Source: Rhynochetos jubatus
Lineage: Eukaryota; Chordata; Aves; Eurypygiformes; Rhynochetidae
Length of the DNA: 64,000 nucleotides
Assembly (NCBI GenBank): GCA_027574665.1
Contig: CM050650.1
Coordinates: 99,421,086 to 99,485,085 of the forward strand
Direction of reading: 5' to 3'
Part shown: piece by piece, positions 1 to 14,200 of the stretch
Layout: each line of letters begins with the position of its first letter
Position numbering within the stretch: the first letter of the stretch is position 1
Made by a program: the position numbers and the translations under genes
The notes under the pieces: generated by a model
Databases searched by the model: none
The model's input: the letters and a program-made list of their open reading frames with translations, nothing else
Told to the model about the DNA's origin: nothing

Positions 1-3000
1 TCTTTACACAGAGCTACCGAGCAGCCATCATTTACATTAAAACTCTCAGTCCATTACCAGCAGTTGACCTTGCGACCTTAGCTTAAATGCTTCACATCCC
101 ATTATTTCCCTCCCGAGTCATCTGCTTTCCTACTATTTTACAATAATGCACTTCAGCATTGTCACACATTTCTGGCTCCAATTCTGGAAAATGTTTCCGC
201 TCAAGAAAACACTCCACTGTGTGCTTTATTTTACTTATCTCCTGAAATGTAAATGCAGCATGCCATTACCATTTGCTCTCCACAGAGATAGACTGAAAAC
301 ACACTTATGTACTTCTCTGTCCTGGGCTCTGAATGATGGCAGTTATTTTTTCCAGCCTGTTTCAAACAGAAGACCTAATGTAATCATAAATGTATTGAAA
401 TTAAATCCTAATAAAGGGCCTTCAGAAGAATGCATATATTCATGTTCCCACTTTAAAAAAAGGTTTATTATACTTGAAAAAGATATTTGAAGCATTCCAA
501 TTTTCTAAAGCATTGCAGTATACTCTTGCAATAGCTTGTTACCCATTACTGAATAGATTTAATTATACTTTCTCTGTAGTAGAATTACAGCTACAGATGG
601 TTTTTTGCTACTGATTGGAACGTCAGTAATAATTTAATTAGATATTATGACAGTTTCCATGGCTTATACGTTAACACAGTTAAATTCTCTCTGTAAACTA
701 ATTTTGAGAACAAATGTTTCTGTTCAAAACCTTTTACAGTGGAAATGTTTCAAAGGTAGAAGAAGTTAATTATAAGGCTTTTTTCCCCTTCTAAATCCTC
801 TGAAGGAGCAAGAACTTTTTCCATGGAAATATGGTCAGTCACTGAAATGTCAGAGGCTCTAACTGTAGAACACTGAACAGTATATGGAAAGTATATGAAA
901 TTTAAACTACATTACAATCTAAGTTAAATGGTACTATTTATTTATATAACTATAGTGACCCTCAGTGTGCAGAAGATATGCTTTTTACTGTGTGGTTTTC
1001 TTGTATGCGAGAACATTGAATGGCTGTATTATATTTAATTAAAAGCAATAGTGGGCCTACCCAGATGTTAAAAAGGCTTGATCTGAACAGTGTGTTGACA
1101 TCAGATGAATAGGAGAGGGCCACCTGCTAGCTCCACTTTTGGCTTTGTGGATGATTTGCATTCCTGTGGCCTGTTGCTCTGCATGATTGCTCTCAGCACT
1201 TCACAGCCCCATGAACTGTTTAATATCATGGATACCTTCCAGCCATGCAGGCTATCTCCTTTTGTAACATCAGTGCAAAAGAAAGAATGACCACTTGCAC
1301 GATTCTGATGGGTAGAGTATGATGTTTTCACTTAGCATATACCACATCAAAGAGGAGGAAATGCTTTTCTATAAACTGGATTAAGATAAAAATTAATCCA
1401 TTCTTGCCTAAAAGCGCTAACAGATCTTTTTTTCTCCCTTTCTGAAAGATAATGCTCGTCATTTGACTCTGACTACAATACAGTTCAGAGTGTAAGTGGT
1501 ATCCTTGTGTTTTCACTTAAGCACAGAAAATTTCTAATCTAAATATGTAAAATTTAAATAATTTACTATATACGTGTACTGTCTAAACACTGAATCTTTT
1601 CAGTAGCATAAATGTATTCACAAACACAAATGCAACCATTAGACTGCATGTGCAGTCCTCATTTCTGTCATCTTTCTTAAAACCATAAGTATTTTAGAAT
1701 GAGACACAAAAAAAATGGAATCAAAAGGAAAAATAAATAATGATAAGATTTTCCAGTAGGTAATATCAGAAGATGAAAGAAAAATTTCAGGTCTGTGTTT
1801 CCATATATTGTCCTCTCTTGAGATAATACTTGTGCATAAGACTCAGCGAAATTTTCTTACATACTTCCAACTTGAAGGTTATTGTATTATCAGTCAAGCA
1901 GCAGAAGGATGCCATTATCTAAAACCAGTCATAGTTATTCTCCAGATTATTTTGTGTTTGCAATCTATATTTATTTTTGCAGTGATGAGTTGACCTCATC
2001 CCAGCAATCTCTCACTGACATTTCCTTGTAGTTTTATACTTCAGTATTAAATAATGTATTTACCAGACATAAAAATGTATCCTGTTATGGTGTGATAAAA
2101 GATACATTCATTTATTTAAGTTCTAGAAGCAAAACCTAACAGTTACTTTAGGTTTTAGTAGACTGCTGAAAAATATGCTTGCTTTTATGTTTGATGTATC
2201 TTTTTCATTATGCAGTATGATGATTTAAGGTACAAGACAGAAAAATAATATATAAATGCACAGCAGATTTATATGCAATGTGTGTGATATTTCACTTCTA
2301 TCTTGATGTTAAAAGATCTTTAAAATGTTGAACATTTTAAATCAACTTCTTGCTATAACCAGACAACAAACTTTTTGCCAAATTATTTAGTTACTTAAGA
2401 GCTGGGATAACTGAGATTAAATCAGAATTTATATACCTAAGTGCCTCTTTAGAAGCCTAACTCTAAAGCACCCATTTTCTAACTCATTACTCAAATAACT
2501 AATAAAATTCGTATGTATTTAAGGTTATGATTTCAAAGTTGCTCATGTATCACAAATTTTATTTCTCAGCATATCCACAGATTACTCAGTCTTAATGCTT
2601 AGAGAGAGCAGAGATTTCATTTTGAATTCCAGAAGATAACGTGCCCCTAGCACCGATGAGAAATGTGGTTTCAGTTCCATCCTTTGGCTGAAAGGATCTG
2701 AATCTAACTGTTTCTAAAATACCAGACTTCAGAGGTTTCAGAGAATAGGAGCTGCCAGTTTCTTCTCATTAATTCAAGTTTTTCATTGGCTGATTAAATG
2801 TTTTCTCATCAGTGGCTGGAGTGAAGTCAGTAACTTCATGGCTTGCTGACTGGTATTGTCCCCGGGAAAAGGATAGTGATGGCTATGGAACTTTTGCAGC
2901 TAAATACAAGGGCTCAGCTCTGCTCAGGCAGGATGTCGACCACTACCACTGGACTATTGGTAGTTGGTTGTTTTGGTTTTCTTGCAAGAAAAAATTGTCC

Positions 3001-5089
3001 CCAGTTTCCAGATTGTGAAGGGCCACCAGAGAGAAGTATCTCTTCAATCTGTAATTAAGCATCCTATACCTTAGCAAGGATGAGGCTGAAGATAATCCCC
3101 CACTTTGAGCATTTGAATTTGGGGTGTTCTGAGGTGTTCAAGACAACTGCAGCAGGTTTGAAAGATGTCACAGGGGCTGCAGGGGACCTAGACTGGCAGC
3201 CAGGGAATGATGACATTGGGTTTTTGTGAGCAGGCATGTTAAGCTTAGGCAATTGAATCCCAGTAAAGGTGTATAAACTCCTGTGATAGTGCTTATCTAA
3301 CCATCACAGTCTAGAGAGTGATTGAATTCACGTTGTGCCTGGAGTTGGGAAGGGCTTTTCCAGCTTTATGGCCTGCATTGGCTAAGTCTTCACTGGAGCT
3401 CGTGTGTCTAGCATACATAGAGACAATTGTATGTAGTCACATAAATTCAAGTGTCTTAACCATGAACTGAATCTTACAATTAATTGTGATAATTCCACTC
3501 TAATCAGTAAAACTATAAGGATTTAGAGAATATATTGCAACAAATGGTAATGTTATAAACTGCTTATTTGTAAGGTGACCATGGAAGCCAGGTATTGTAA
3601 ATTTGGGTTTCTGCAAAAACTGCAATTATTTATGCACATCATCTCCATAACATCAGGGAAGGGAAGAGAGAACAGAGATATGGATATTATTCCCCCAGTG
3701 AGCTGGCTTGCAGCACTGGGTTTAACTAAGAGGTAATATAGATCATGTCCACCATGCTTCTTCTGGAGGGGCCCTGAAGTCCTAAAAAAGCTGAAGGACT
3801 TGAGACTGGCAGCAAATTAAAGTTTAATATGTACTGCAATTTGTATCTTTTAGAATCCTACATCACTTCCCCATCATAACTGTGTGTTAACTACCATTAC
3901 ATCCAAGTATATGAAGTAATAAATAGGTCCCAAGTGCCAAGTAAATGCTAAAAAAAATCCGAGGCATTTCTTCTCCATGTGGGAACCATCTCTAGTGAAC
4001 TATACTTCTGTAAAAGGAAAGTTATTACTGTTGTTCTACAAGTGTTTTCCTTCACTAGAAAGCTGCTATGGAAAATGACAAAGAGTTTACTCTTATGTTG
4101 AGCGCTCTGTAAATGCTGTATGCCTTCTCCAGATACAGCTTTGCAGATGGAAATGTTTGAGGTGAGGCTGAATGCTTTACTGAATTGTGACCTGCTATAA
4201 CATAAGTTTTCTTCCCAGCCTAATTGTCTCTGGTTTGCACTACTCAGGTGCTGCAAAACAGCTGTTGGACTAGCTGATCTATACAGATTTAAATTCTCGT
4301 GCATACATGAATCCCTATCTCATGGTGGTGGAAAAAGACTGAGAAGCTGTGTACCAACAAAAGAAGTGGGCTTTCCCTGAAGAGGTGATGGTTCAGAGCA
4401 TTCCTGCGCTCTACTGATCCATGTAACTTTGGGTCTACACACAGATTTCTGTAAATCTGTAGAAGAGCTAACATCTACCACAGTCAAAATAGTTCCTGCT
4501 GAACCTCAAGAACACTGAAAGTGACATAAAGTCATCTTTGCCACCCATACATGACAGGGGCTTACGTTTAATCAGCACTCAGTAAGGAATTTAAGTAAAA
4601 GAGAATAAGATTGTATAAATTTCACTTTTAAAACAAACTAGATTATCATCCCTTTGACCATATCATGGAGACAGCTTTACGATAATATCTCTAAATATAT
4701 CCAAAACACGATAAGGAATTGATAGTGGATGTTTTTGTTGTTATAGCAAATGGGGTGGTAAGGCATGATGATAACTATTGCTATGCATTGTTGTATATAT
4801 AATGATGGGGTTGTGGGGCACCACACTCTTTAGGGCTTATCTTTGTCTATTTTTAAGCAAAGTGTTAATTGAGTGCAAATGTGTCTGATTCTGTGATGTA
4901 AAGAACTGTTCTTTGTTGACAGTCCTTAGACTCTTGATTGCTTGTTTGGTATTGGCCAGCTGTGGCCTTGAGTGATGAAATACCTTAAAATATGAACTGT
5001 GCTTTCTTCAAAGTATGTATTTTGCCTTCAATATGGTGAAGCAATCAAACACTTAGCTTACAGGAAGAGAACAACTTTGCTATAGTAAG

Positions 5090-5122
<33 letters not shown>

Positions 5123-8100
5123 TGCTCAGTTCAAAGAAAGAGAGGATGCTGAGGAATGTTAAAAGCAGACACTGTTATCATTCCCTTTGAGTACTAAGTT
5201 TACTGCCACCTATAGTTGCTTCAGATCCTCCCTCTCTAACCTTGAAGAAAGCCTTTCACAAGTATAGTGACATAATTTAAGGAAGGTGTAGCACTGGAGG
5301 ATGACAGAAAAGGGAATAACTCCATCTTTTCCTTTGCAGTATTTTTACAGAAAATATATAGGCAACCCTCTGAAGTCCACGGGCATTTTGTAAGATCCAC
5401 CTTCTTGGTAAGAATTTTAAAATAAAACAAACCCCACACCAGCACAACACCCTTTAGTTACCTCTCTCCATGCCTAGGAAGAAGTCAGGATATTTTCATG
5501 TATGTTCCTGTGTCTGGCAAATGAGAAAATATATTTGCAATTCCTGACTGATGTGTGTTGACAATTTCTCCCCTGCTAACTTAGTAGGGGGTCAAATCCA
5601 CTTTCACTGATGTGCTAACATGAGATGCATATCCATTCTCAAGAATGGATGCTTTTTGAGAAAGGGCCTCTTTGTATCTTTCCACAATTCAAAATCTTCA
5701 AATCTCAGGACCCTCCTGCTTACAAAATGAAGAACTGACCCCAACCTTGACAACACCCCATTCCTTCTCCAAACCCACTTTCAGGTGGTAACTGGAAGCC
5801 CACCAAAGTCTGTGTATTCCCAGGATCTGGAATGAGGCCACTGGGGCAGTAATTTCAACAGAGCTACTCAAAACAGATGCAAATTCACAGCACTGAGCAC
5901 TACTTAGGCGCTTGTCCCAGGCAGAGAAAACATCTCTCCCTCTCTCCCAGCAACAACTTGTTATTTGTATTTTCTCTTCAGTGTATTCTCTGAAGTATGT
6001 CACAACATTTCTTCCATGTCCTTGAAAAATAAATGTAATGATCATATTTGTGGCTCACATACACTCCAGTGGGATTCTTGCTTCCTAGCTCTTCTGAAAT
6101 ACTAGTCACATATTCCTAGCTTTCTGACCTGCTCTCTTACCATCCTTTCAAGCCACTGGGAGAGACCTTCCATGGCTCTCTCCTAGGAAGAGTTTCCAAT
6201 TCCCTTACTCTCTGACCTGTATTTCTTTCCTGCTGAAGGCAAGAAAGTTCTTGTCTCCTGACTTTAATCATTTTACTGGCTATGCTTACTGCTGCCTTCC
6301 TTCAACAGAAAAGGTGGCCTCCTGCTCCCACACCTTGCTCACTGGTGCTTTGCAGAGCTTCACGTGTGGGCACAGGGCAAATCTCAACAGCTGGAACTGA
6401 CTGTTATGGGAAGAGGTTAGGTCCAGTTCTTAACATCCTGAGCTGTGGTGGACAGGTGTTTAAAAAAATTAGTAGATTATGCTTTTGAATAAAAAAAGTC
6501 AGACGATTGCCTTTTTATTTGCAGTGATCACATGAGTTAGTAAACTTCAATTTGTATACATTCAAGTTGCAGTGTTTCTCTTCCACATACAGAACACGTT
6601 TATATGCATATATGAGGCTTCATCTTGCACCTGATAAGATAGTATCAACAACAAAGATAGAAAAAAAAGGTAGTATTTGTTAGTTTTTCCTTAATTTTTT
6701 GCAAGTCTTCAGTTATGGCAGAAGATGCTTCAAGACATTGCTTAGGTAAGTTCACTTGAGATCATGATAACAGGTTTGTTTCTGCTGCTGGTGGTGAGAA
6801 TCAGTAGGAAATACAGTAATTCAACAGTGGGTATAGCTTGGGTAGGCCGTACCCAAGTTTCTTGCAATTGGTGACTGGAAAAGGGCAAAGAAGGAAGGAA
6901 AAGGGGAAAGGGTTAGAAACAGAGCACACAATTCATTTTCCTTCCAAAAGGAGCTCTGGAAAAAACAAGACCACTCTTAAAATTGTGGTCTCAACCTACA
7001 GTAAAGAGCCTGGACTGCCAAAACGAGGATCGTTTTCCATCTTGAAGCCTCCCGTAAATTTTCAGTGAAACCAACACCGGAGAACACCCACTGAAAGCAA
7101 GCAACTCGTACTGAGTTTAAAAAAAATGAATTTAAAATTCTGTAATCAGAAAGAAATGTTATTTCTAAACCACTCTATTGTAGTTAATTACCCAGTAGAA
7201 AGACATTACCTTTGAGGATTTGATTTTTTCCCCCCTCTGCTACTTATATGCACATTAGCAGGTATCCTGAATCTGGAATATCTCTTCCTGAAGCATGATT
7301 ATGGTTATCTACAGTCCTGAAGCACTGCGCTCTTCAGAGTTAAGAAGGCAGAGCAAAGGTCAATGGAAGCTCAGCTCATGACTTTTTATAATCCAGCTTT
7401 TTCTTCAGCACACAGCCTGAGGAAGTCCAAGCTGTGGTGTTTCAGTCTCATGAATGTCTTTTGGCTTTCACTTCAGCTTGTATTTAAAGCTGGATAACTG
7501 TTTTAAAGGGCACTTGAATTCAGTGTCCTTTGTAGCATACTGTTCTGCGTCTGTTTAAGAGGTGTTCCATGTGCTTTTGGCAGATGATATTTCCAGCCAT
7601 TCTGAAATGTTTAAAAAAGCCAGTTTTCTGAACTGCCTGCTGCTGCATGTGCTGTAATTCAAATACAGGCTTTTGAAGTTATGGATAAATTCAGTGTTTT
7701 AGATGTACTTTGTTGGGAAAGTAATAATAAAAAATAGAATACCCCTCCAAAATACAAATAGTGGAAGAAAAATATATGTCTATTATTTTCATGGTTTATA
7801 TTTTTAAATTTGGAAAATTAAATCTTTTGTTTCTTTTTGACACTGCTGGAAGACAACAAAATCAGTTCTCACTGTAGCAATATGGGAGCTGTCAAGCCCA
7901 GAATATATCATTGCAAAAGAATAACTTCGTTAATTTGGGGTAAACAAAAACACTGGGAATGATTCTCAGAATGAGAAGATTGATTCTTTATAAGTTTATG
8001 GATTTCAACACTCCCCACTGGCACATGCAAGACATGAAATCAAGATAAAAATGCTGTTTGACCTTGCTTCATTATGCAAAATATATAGTTGGAAAAGTAA

Positions 8101-11089
8101 TATAGGGTGACATATATATATGTATATATGGACGCCCCTTCTTTCTCTTTTGATCATTAGAAAGTAAAACCAGAAGCTGTTGTGACAGAGCATGAGACAG
8201 AGCTTAAAATTGTTAGGGCCTGGAGCTGCTTATCTTTATGTTAACCTTAAACCACTTGTTAGGCAATTATAGCAGATGCTCAGCCATTCTAGAAAGGCAC
8301 AGGTCACAGGCCCATATGTCTGCTAGTCCCATACAAAACATGTATAATCTCTTATTTCATATCTGTTAGCCTCATACAAATGTCTCATTAACTACAGCTC
8401 TTAAAGACATCAGACATCCATGTTTATGAATCTCAGTCACTGCCGAGATGAACTAATTGTGAAGAAGCCATAAGGGAAACTGATCTTTGCAAATATTTAT
8501 AAAGGATGTTTCACTGGTTACATCTGGTGCTGCTTTCATAAGTAAAAAATGTACCCTGTATGTAATTTAGATATAGTAGATGTAGATATATCAATATCTA
8601 AATACTGGTAGAAATATACGTAAATGCTGTGCAAGTTCATGTCTCAGTATTAACAATAAAAGATACATCTCAATATGTTTGTGTGCACATGTACACATGT
8701 GCAAATTTTCTCCCTAGAAAACATGTTCTTGGAAATCCTAATCTAATACATTTTCACACATATAGAGAAGGAACTATTTCTTCCAACTTAACATACTTTA
8801 TTAATATGCATTATGCATCATCCTTCAACTCATATGCTTATAAAATCCAATTTTGATCCATATGTATCCTTTCTGTGTAGGAACAGCTACATTTGTTTAG
8901 ATTTCTAAGTTTACATTAACAAGGTAGGGTTTTGGGTTTTTTTTTTTTTCAGCGTAACGTAGCATTGTTCCATAGAAAAAAATGGTAATAACTCTGAATC
9001 TGCTCAGACACTGGAGTCGTTGAGGGACCGATGGACCTGAGGCTTTTACGTTTCAATAGTTTTCATATAAAGTTGGCATATAGGATAGCGGGGTGTTCAC
9101 TCAAGCACTGTTATTTTGGGTAATCAAGCCTGATGACATAATGTAATACCTTTCTTTTTGCCTTGTACAGCTCCTCATTTTAAAGTATTATGTGTCTTAA
9201 GAGTGCTCAGCACCTCACAAAACCAGGTCCTTAAGCATCATAGTCATACAGTTGCATTTCATTATGCTAACATTAAACATACACAATTCAGACTTGGTAT
9301 CAGTTTTATACTGTTCACATGTTACAGTGGTTTGCTGTTTTCAGGTTTGTCACTTTTGCTTCACAGTAAGAGGCCAGTTTACAATACTGCACCGCCAGCT
9401 GCACCTTGGTAAAAAGAAATATATTGCAGACATGTGCGAAGCAACCATCCTGGTATTGCTTTGCCGTTGCACTTTGTTTCTGATCTGCCACACCAGGGTT
9501 ATTACAGGCCTGAGCCCCTCCGGAGCAAAGCCTGCCAAATGCGCTGAGCTCTGTCAAGCTCGTGCAGCGAGTCTCTGATGTACTCATCCGATGTGAGGGA
9601 GGTTTCATCCATACGAAGACTTTCCCCTATACAAAATGGATCAAATTGAAACCAGTTGTAATTTGGAGCATAAATTGTACATCAAATAACAGAACTGCAG
9701 TTTGCCTGTCATTTTTCATGAGGAAAGTATGCATAACTGGTATTTTGCTGAGAAATACATAAGTAGAGTTTAAATATGAAAGACAATGCTTGCTTTAATG
9801 GAAGACCAGTGCTTTATTTGAGAAGATATACTTTATCATCAAGATTAATATAGGTATCCAAAACAGTATGTGTCTGCAAAATTCCGGAATGATTTAAAAT
9901 AGATTCCTGTTGGAGAGCAAGGCCCACCTCAGACCAGTTTCCACATTCTGCAACTTGCAGACCAGTATCTAAGAAGTTTACATCTCAGGGGGAAGTGTCC
10001 TTTGTCTCCTTTCAGAGCAGGTGAGTCTGTCAAAGGTGAAGAATGATACCAAGAAGGCTCCTTCCAGCCCACTTCATCTTTCAGTCTTGTTTTGCTTTAT
10101 TAAATTTTTAAACAGTTCATCAGGTTAGTCACCAAGCTTTATTCTCTATTATTGCACTAATTTTAAAATGATACTATTTTGTCTGCAAGAATAATGAGAA
10201 AAAGTCATTGGGGATCAGCTGTGGATAAATGGCCCCTCCTTTACTCATGCTCTCATGGGGCGGATTTGTCATGTGTTGGTTTAACACATCCCTACAGGCA
10301 ATGTCTTATTGCTTAAGGTTCAGAAATATGAATAATAAAACTAGACCATAAGCTATTTAGCTTGCTAGAAATTAAATTTAACAGCTTCAGCTCATGAATC
10401 CAGCTGTAAAAGTACATAGAAGGCATTAAATTAACAGGAACACATGGAAATCTACAGGATCATATTCCAGAGGAACCAAATTTTATGTTTGTCTTACCAG
10501 ATAACCTGGTAAGATTAGACAAAACAGATTTCTTCTTTTTTTCTAACATTAACCTTCTCATTCCACTAACAAAATCCTTGTTCGACGCAACTTTATTGCT
10601 GCAGAACAATATTCCTTACCCTAGGTTGTCCTTCTCTCATAAAAACAGCAGATCTCTCAACTAGACAACTTCCTTGTCCCTGTAGCAAAAGATTGATGTG
10701 CTTATGAAGGATTAACGTGCCCAAGAGGTTATCTGCTTTTTCCAAATGTACTGATTAATCCCACTAAAGACATTGCATCTGCCTACAAAATTCTTCCAGT
10801 GTTAGCATCTGAGAATCTATCCATATAAACAAAAATTAATGACTAAAACCTTGCATCTCAAAAAAACCCTCCAGTCCAAAGGGAGTTTAATTTTTTTCCA
10901 AAGTAGACATTGCTGTTGCTACTGATTCTATATAGAAAGCATTCAAACACTGCAGTATAAAATCCCAGGGTAGATGTGAGGAGCTTCACTGATATCATTG
11001 TAAGATATATTTGAGCCTTTTATGACTGCTCTTAAGACAGTGATAAGTGAGGAATTATGGGTGACAGTGTAGTGGGCTTCATAGAAAGG
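1..11089. other. Intergenic DNA, no gene recognised
   Basis: This AT-rich stretch has no open frame that resembles a known protein and no exon-like block with matching splice sites and conserved residues. The short open frames are isolated and of low complexity or random composition. A 29-base G run sits at 5,094-5,122, a short TA repeat at about 8,110-8,130 and a T run near 8,940. In vertebrate synteny the neighbour upstream of HMGCLL1 on the same strand is BMP5. I see none of the BMP5 mature-domain coding sequence here, so this would be the BMP5-HMGCLL1 spacer (inference). Confidence 0.6.
5094..5122. repeat. Homopolymer (G)29
   Basis: An uninterrupted run of 29 guanines is bounded by ACC on the left and TGCTCAG on the right. 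It lies in otherwise AT-rich sequence. It can form G-quadruplexes on the + strand. The length may be inaccurate because homopolymers are hard to sequence. Confidence 0.95.
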
Positions 11090-11259
11090 TGAGCTTTCCA
11101 GGGAAGTGGTTGAGTCAATGTTCCTGGAGGTATTTAAAAGGTGTGTAGAAGTGGCGCTTAGGGACATGGTTTGGTGGTGGACTTGGCAGTGTTAGATTAT
11201 AGTTGGACTCAATGATCTTAAAGGTCTTTTCCAACCTAAATGATTCTGTGATTCTATGG
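11090..11259 (+). mobile_element. CR1 LINE 3' end fragment (about 170 bp)
   Basis: The segment reads through the standard CR1 3' untranslated tail: 'gggaagtggttgag', 'cctggaggtatt', 'gggacatggttt', 'ttggactcaatgatctta', 'tcttttccaacctaaa', ending with ATTCTGTGATTCTATGG. This is the typical 5'-truncated, sense-oriented tail of an avian CR1, of a different subfamily from the copies at 21,361 and 24,722. It carries no coding capacity. Confidence 0.9.
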
Positions 11260-14200
11260 TTTCATTATGAATATATCAGTGAGGATATATTGGGGTAGGC
11301 CAGGTTAAGAGCAAAAGTGAACGCCTGGCAACTTGTCTTCCTCCAGACCCTACATGCAACACCTGCACCAAGGCCAAATACTCTGTCATGACACAGTCTT
11401 TCAGGATTTCTCGTTGTGTGAGCAAAATAAAGGTTTTTTTTCTCCCCTGGAGTAAATCCTAATTCTGCTTCTGAGGCCAAGACAACTCCTTCTGCACTGC
11501 AATTGTGTTTTGGCAGCACAAGTCAGGACAAGAGACTTTGATGGTACATCTCTGTACAGACCAGTGCACCACTAATGTCTAAGAATGGGAGCCAGGCCAA
11601 TGACCCACTGTTAGCCAGCTCTTTTCCTTCCGCAGAATACTGAGTGATATCAAGAATATGATGCTCTGCTTACATATCCCACTGCCTCCCAAAAAGATGA
11701 ACTGCTATCAAAGTCTTGGGTCATATCTTGTATGAAGTCAGTTTTCCCTTGTTGCCCAGATTGTCTTCATACAATTACTGCTAGGCAGCCTTTTTAGGAG
11801 AAAGTTGGTTTCTTCACAGCCACATATCCATCAACTTTATTGCCTACTGACATCATCCCTCATGCCCCTGTATTGCTCTTGGTAGTTGACATGCTACCTA
11901 TTGTGAAATCACGGCTGAGTAAGTGTTGTTCAAGTTATCATGGTTACTGTGATTTCAGCTACTGTATGTGGCCTTATCTTTTGTAGTGACAGAGATGGAA
12001 GGCTTAGTTATGGCACCATAAAATGGATCAATTAAGTCTTCCTTTAAAATTATGACCTGATTAGTATCCATATTAAAAACATAACATCACTTATTGATGC
12101 ACATCGTGTGTTTTGTTTGCATTGGAGGTATGTATTAAGATACCCCTTTATGTACATATTAACATACAACTACACCAGGTGTAAGCCTAGCCAGTAAGTA
12201 ACCTGTCTCAGGATCTGCGATTCATCAGCTACATAAGAAATCAGACAGTGATGAATAATTAGATCTGCTTCTAAGTAAAACTCTCTAATTCCACCTAGTG
12301 TCAACTTGGTAAGTAATAGTTCTATTTTTTTAATTTTTCTTTTATAGCTATCTTTTAATGCATATGGACAGGAGTCCTTAGAATTCTGCTAAGCTCTTCG
12401 CTTTCATGCTATCTTATTCAAAGTTAATAATCCTTACTTGTTAAAAATTGCCTAAATATGTACTGAAATAAGAACATTTTTATCAGTTTGAAATGTTCCG
12501 CCTGCCATGAATTTCACCCTTGTTTTTCTGCTATACGGGAAAAATGTGACATATTCAATTTTAACCTTGGTGAAAAAGGCATACTTTTCTGATTTGTCAT
12601 GATGACATGTGTTAAGAATCAAAGGAATCATTTGCTTTTTTAATGGTATGGGAATATAATTTGCAGTTTGTTTTTAAAGGCTGAATCACTGTTTTCAGAT
12701 ATCATTCTTCAGGAAATATGTTTTCAATTATACCCCACTCCCCTTTTTATCTCAGACCAGTTACACAATCTATTTAAGCAAGATGTATTAAATTTTTTTT
12801 CATAAAGATATCTCTCAAACACCTTCTTTCCTAGGTCTCCATTTTTGTTGGAATTGCTTACGTAATATGTGGCATAATAGATCACTTATTTTAATGAAGC
12901 CCATTTAATCCTGAATGTGCACCTCATTGATTGTTGACTTCATTCACTCTGACTTTGATCTGGGCTTTGAAAAACCCAAATTATTGGTATTATTCATAAA
13001 GACTGTTAAGATGCATTGGCAGTAAAAAATTCATACTACTTTAATGCTTTAATTCTTGTGTTCCATGTCTGTATATAGTACCAGCTGCACAATAATTCAT
13101 GACAGTACGTTCCACATAAACCAAATTTTGAATATAATACAATAATTACCCTCCTTAACAGACCATTTATGCTTCTGCAGAAGGATCCTAAATCTGTCTG
13201 GGCAGACTAGAGGATTAATAAGAATAAGGGTGGTGAATTATTCATCATGCAGTGAATCTGCACCTTAATTTAGCTGATTGCTTCACATTTTCCAGCAGAA
13301 AAGATAATTTAGCTGGTTTTGCCTTTTCGATCCAGCTCTTTTCTGGGTGGAGCCTTCATCAGTGTTAAAATTTTGTTCCTTCTGGTTAGAATTTTACCTC
13401 CAATTTTGGAGACCCTGCCTATTCCTCTGGTCCTAGAGCCTTACTTTGATCTCCCTTCCATTTAAGAAGGGCTCATTTTATTCCCTTTGTACTGTATCAC
13501 TCTTTAAATGCAATAGCAATGATTCTCTTAGATATCTAACCATGACAAACAAAGATTATTTCTTGGTTTTCTTGCAATGTTTTCAACAATGAATCTACTT
13601 CCTCATAGTTAATAAGCTAATTCATAAAATCAAGTCACGACACAGATAAACAGAGACAGCAGGAGTTTCTATACTCTGCCTATTGCATTTTCCTAGCTGT
13701 TTCTGCCTAAAACAGGGCTTTCTATTATGTATCATTTTTGTCAATAAAAGGCTTTTAGAAGCTCATTATTTTCTGATTACCTTTCCCTTTCCATATTACT
13801 GTTCTCTTTTGCTATTTTGATAAGTTGGGATAGGAACCATGTTTTATGTCTGGATACAGTCAAGCTCAAGACAAACATGCAAGTATAGTTATATTTTCAT
13901 ATGTTCATAATTAGCATCTTATACATGTTAGCTGAATGATCTCTTGCTGGAAATCATTGTTTTAGTAGAAACAAAATAGTCCGCAGGTACAACTAAGTTC
14001 CTTTAGAACTAGCATTCTGTGAATTAGCATTCTGTGAACTTTATCCATACTATAAAAATCATATGAATCAGATGTGTAATCTATGAAGCACAGCATCCTG
14101 TCCACGATGGTAGCCAGGACCAGATGTTTTACACAAAGGTGCAAAAAACCACTTACAGTAGGCAGATGTTGGATTACTTCTCTATTAAGGAGGTCTCATC

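Noticed and set aside
1-500. Possible BMP5 3' exon at the left edge (114-codon frame at 146-490)
   Set aside because: It shows none of the cysteine-knot pattern of the BMP mature domain and is AT-rich without splice signals.
2812-3058. Overlapping plus-strand open frames of 68 and 71 codons
   Set aside because: No recognisable domain, no splice support, and two frames of equal quality. Consistent with chance.
8105-8132. TA-rich dinucleotide repeat
   Set aside because: Short and imperfect, as expected by chance in AT-rich DNA.
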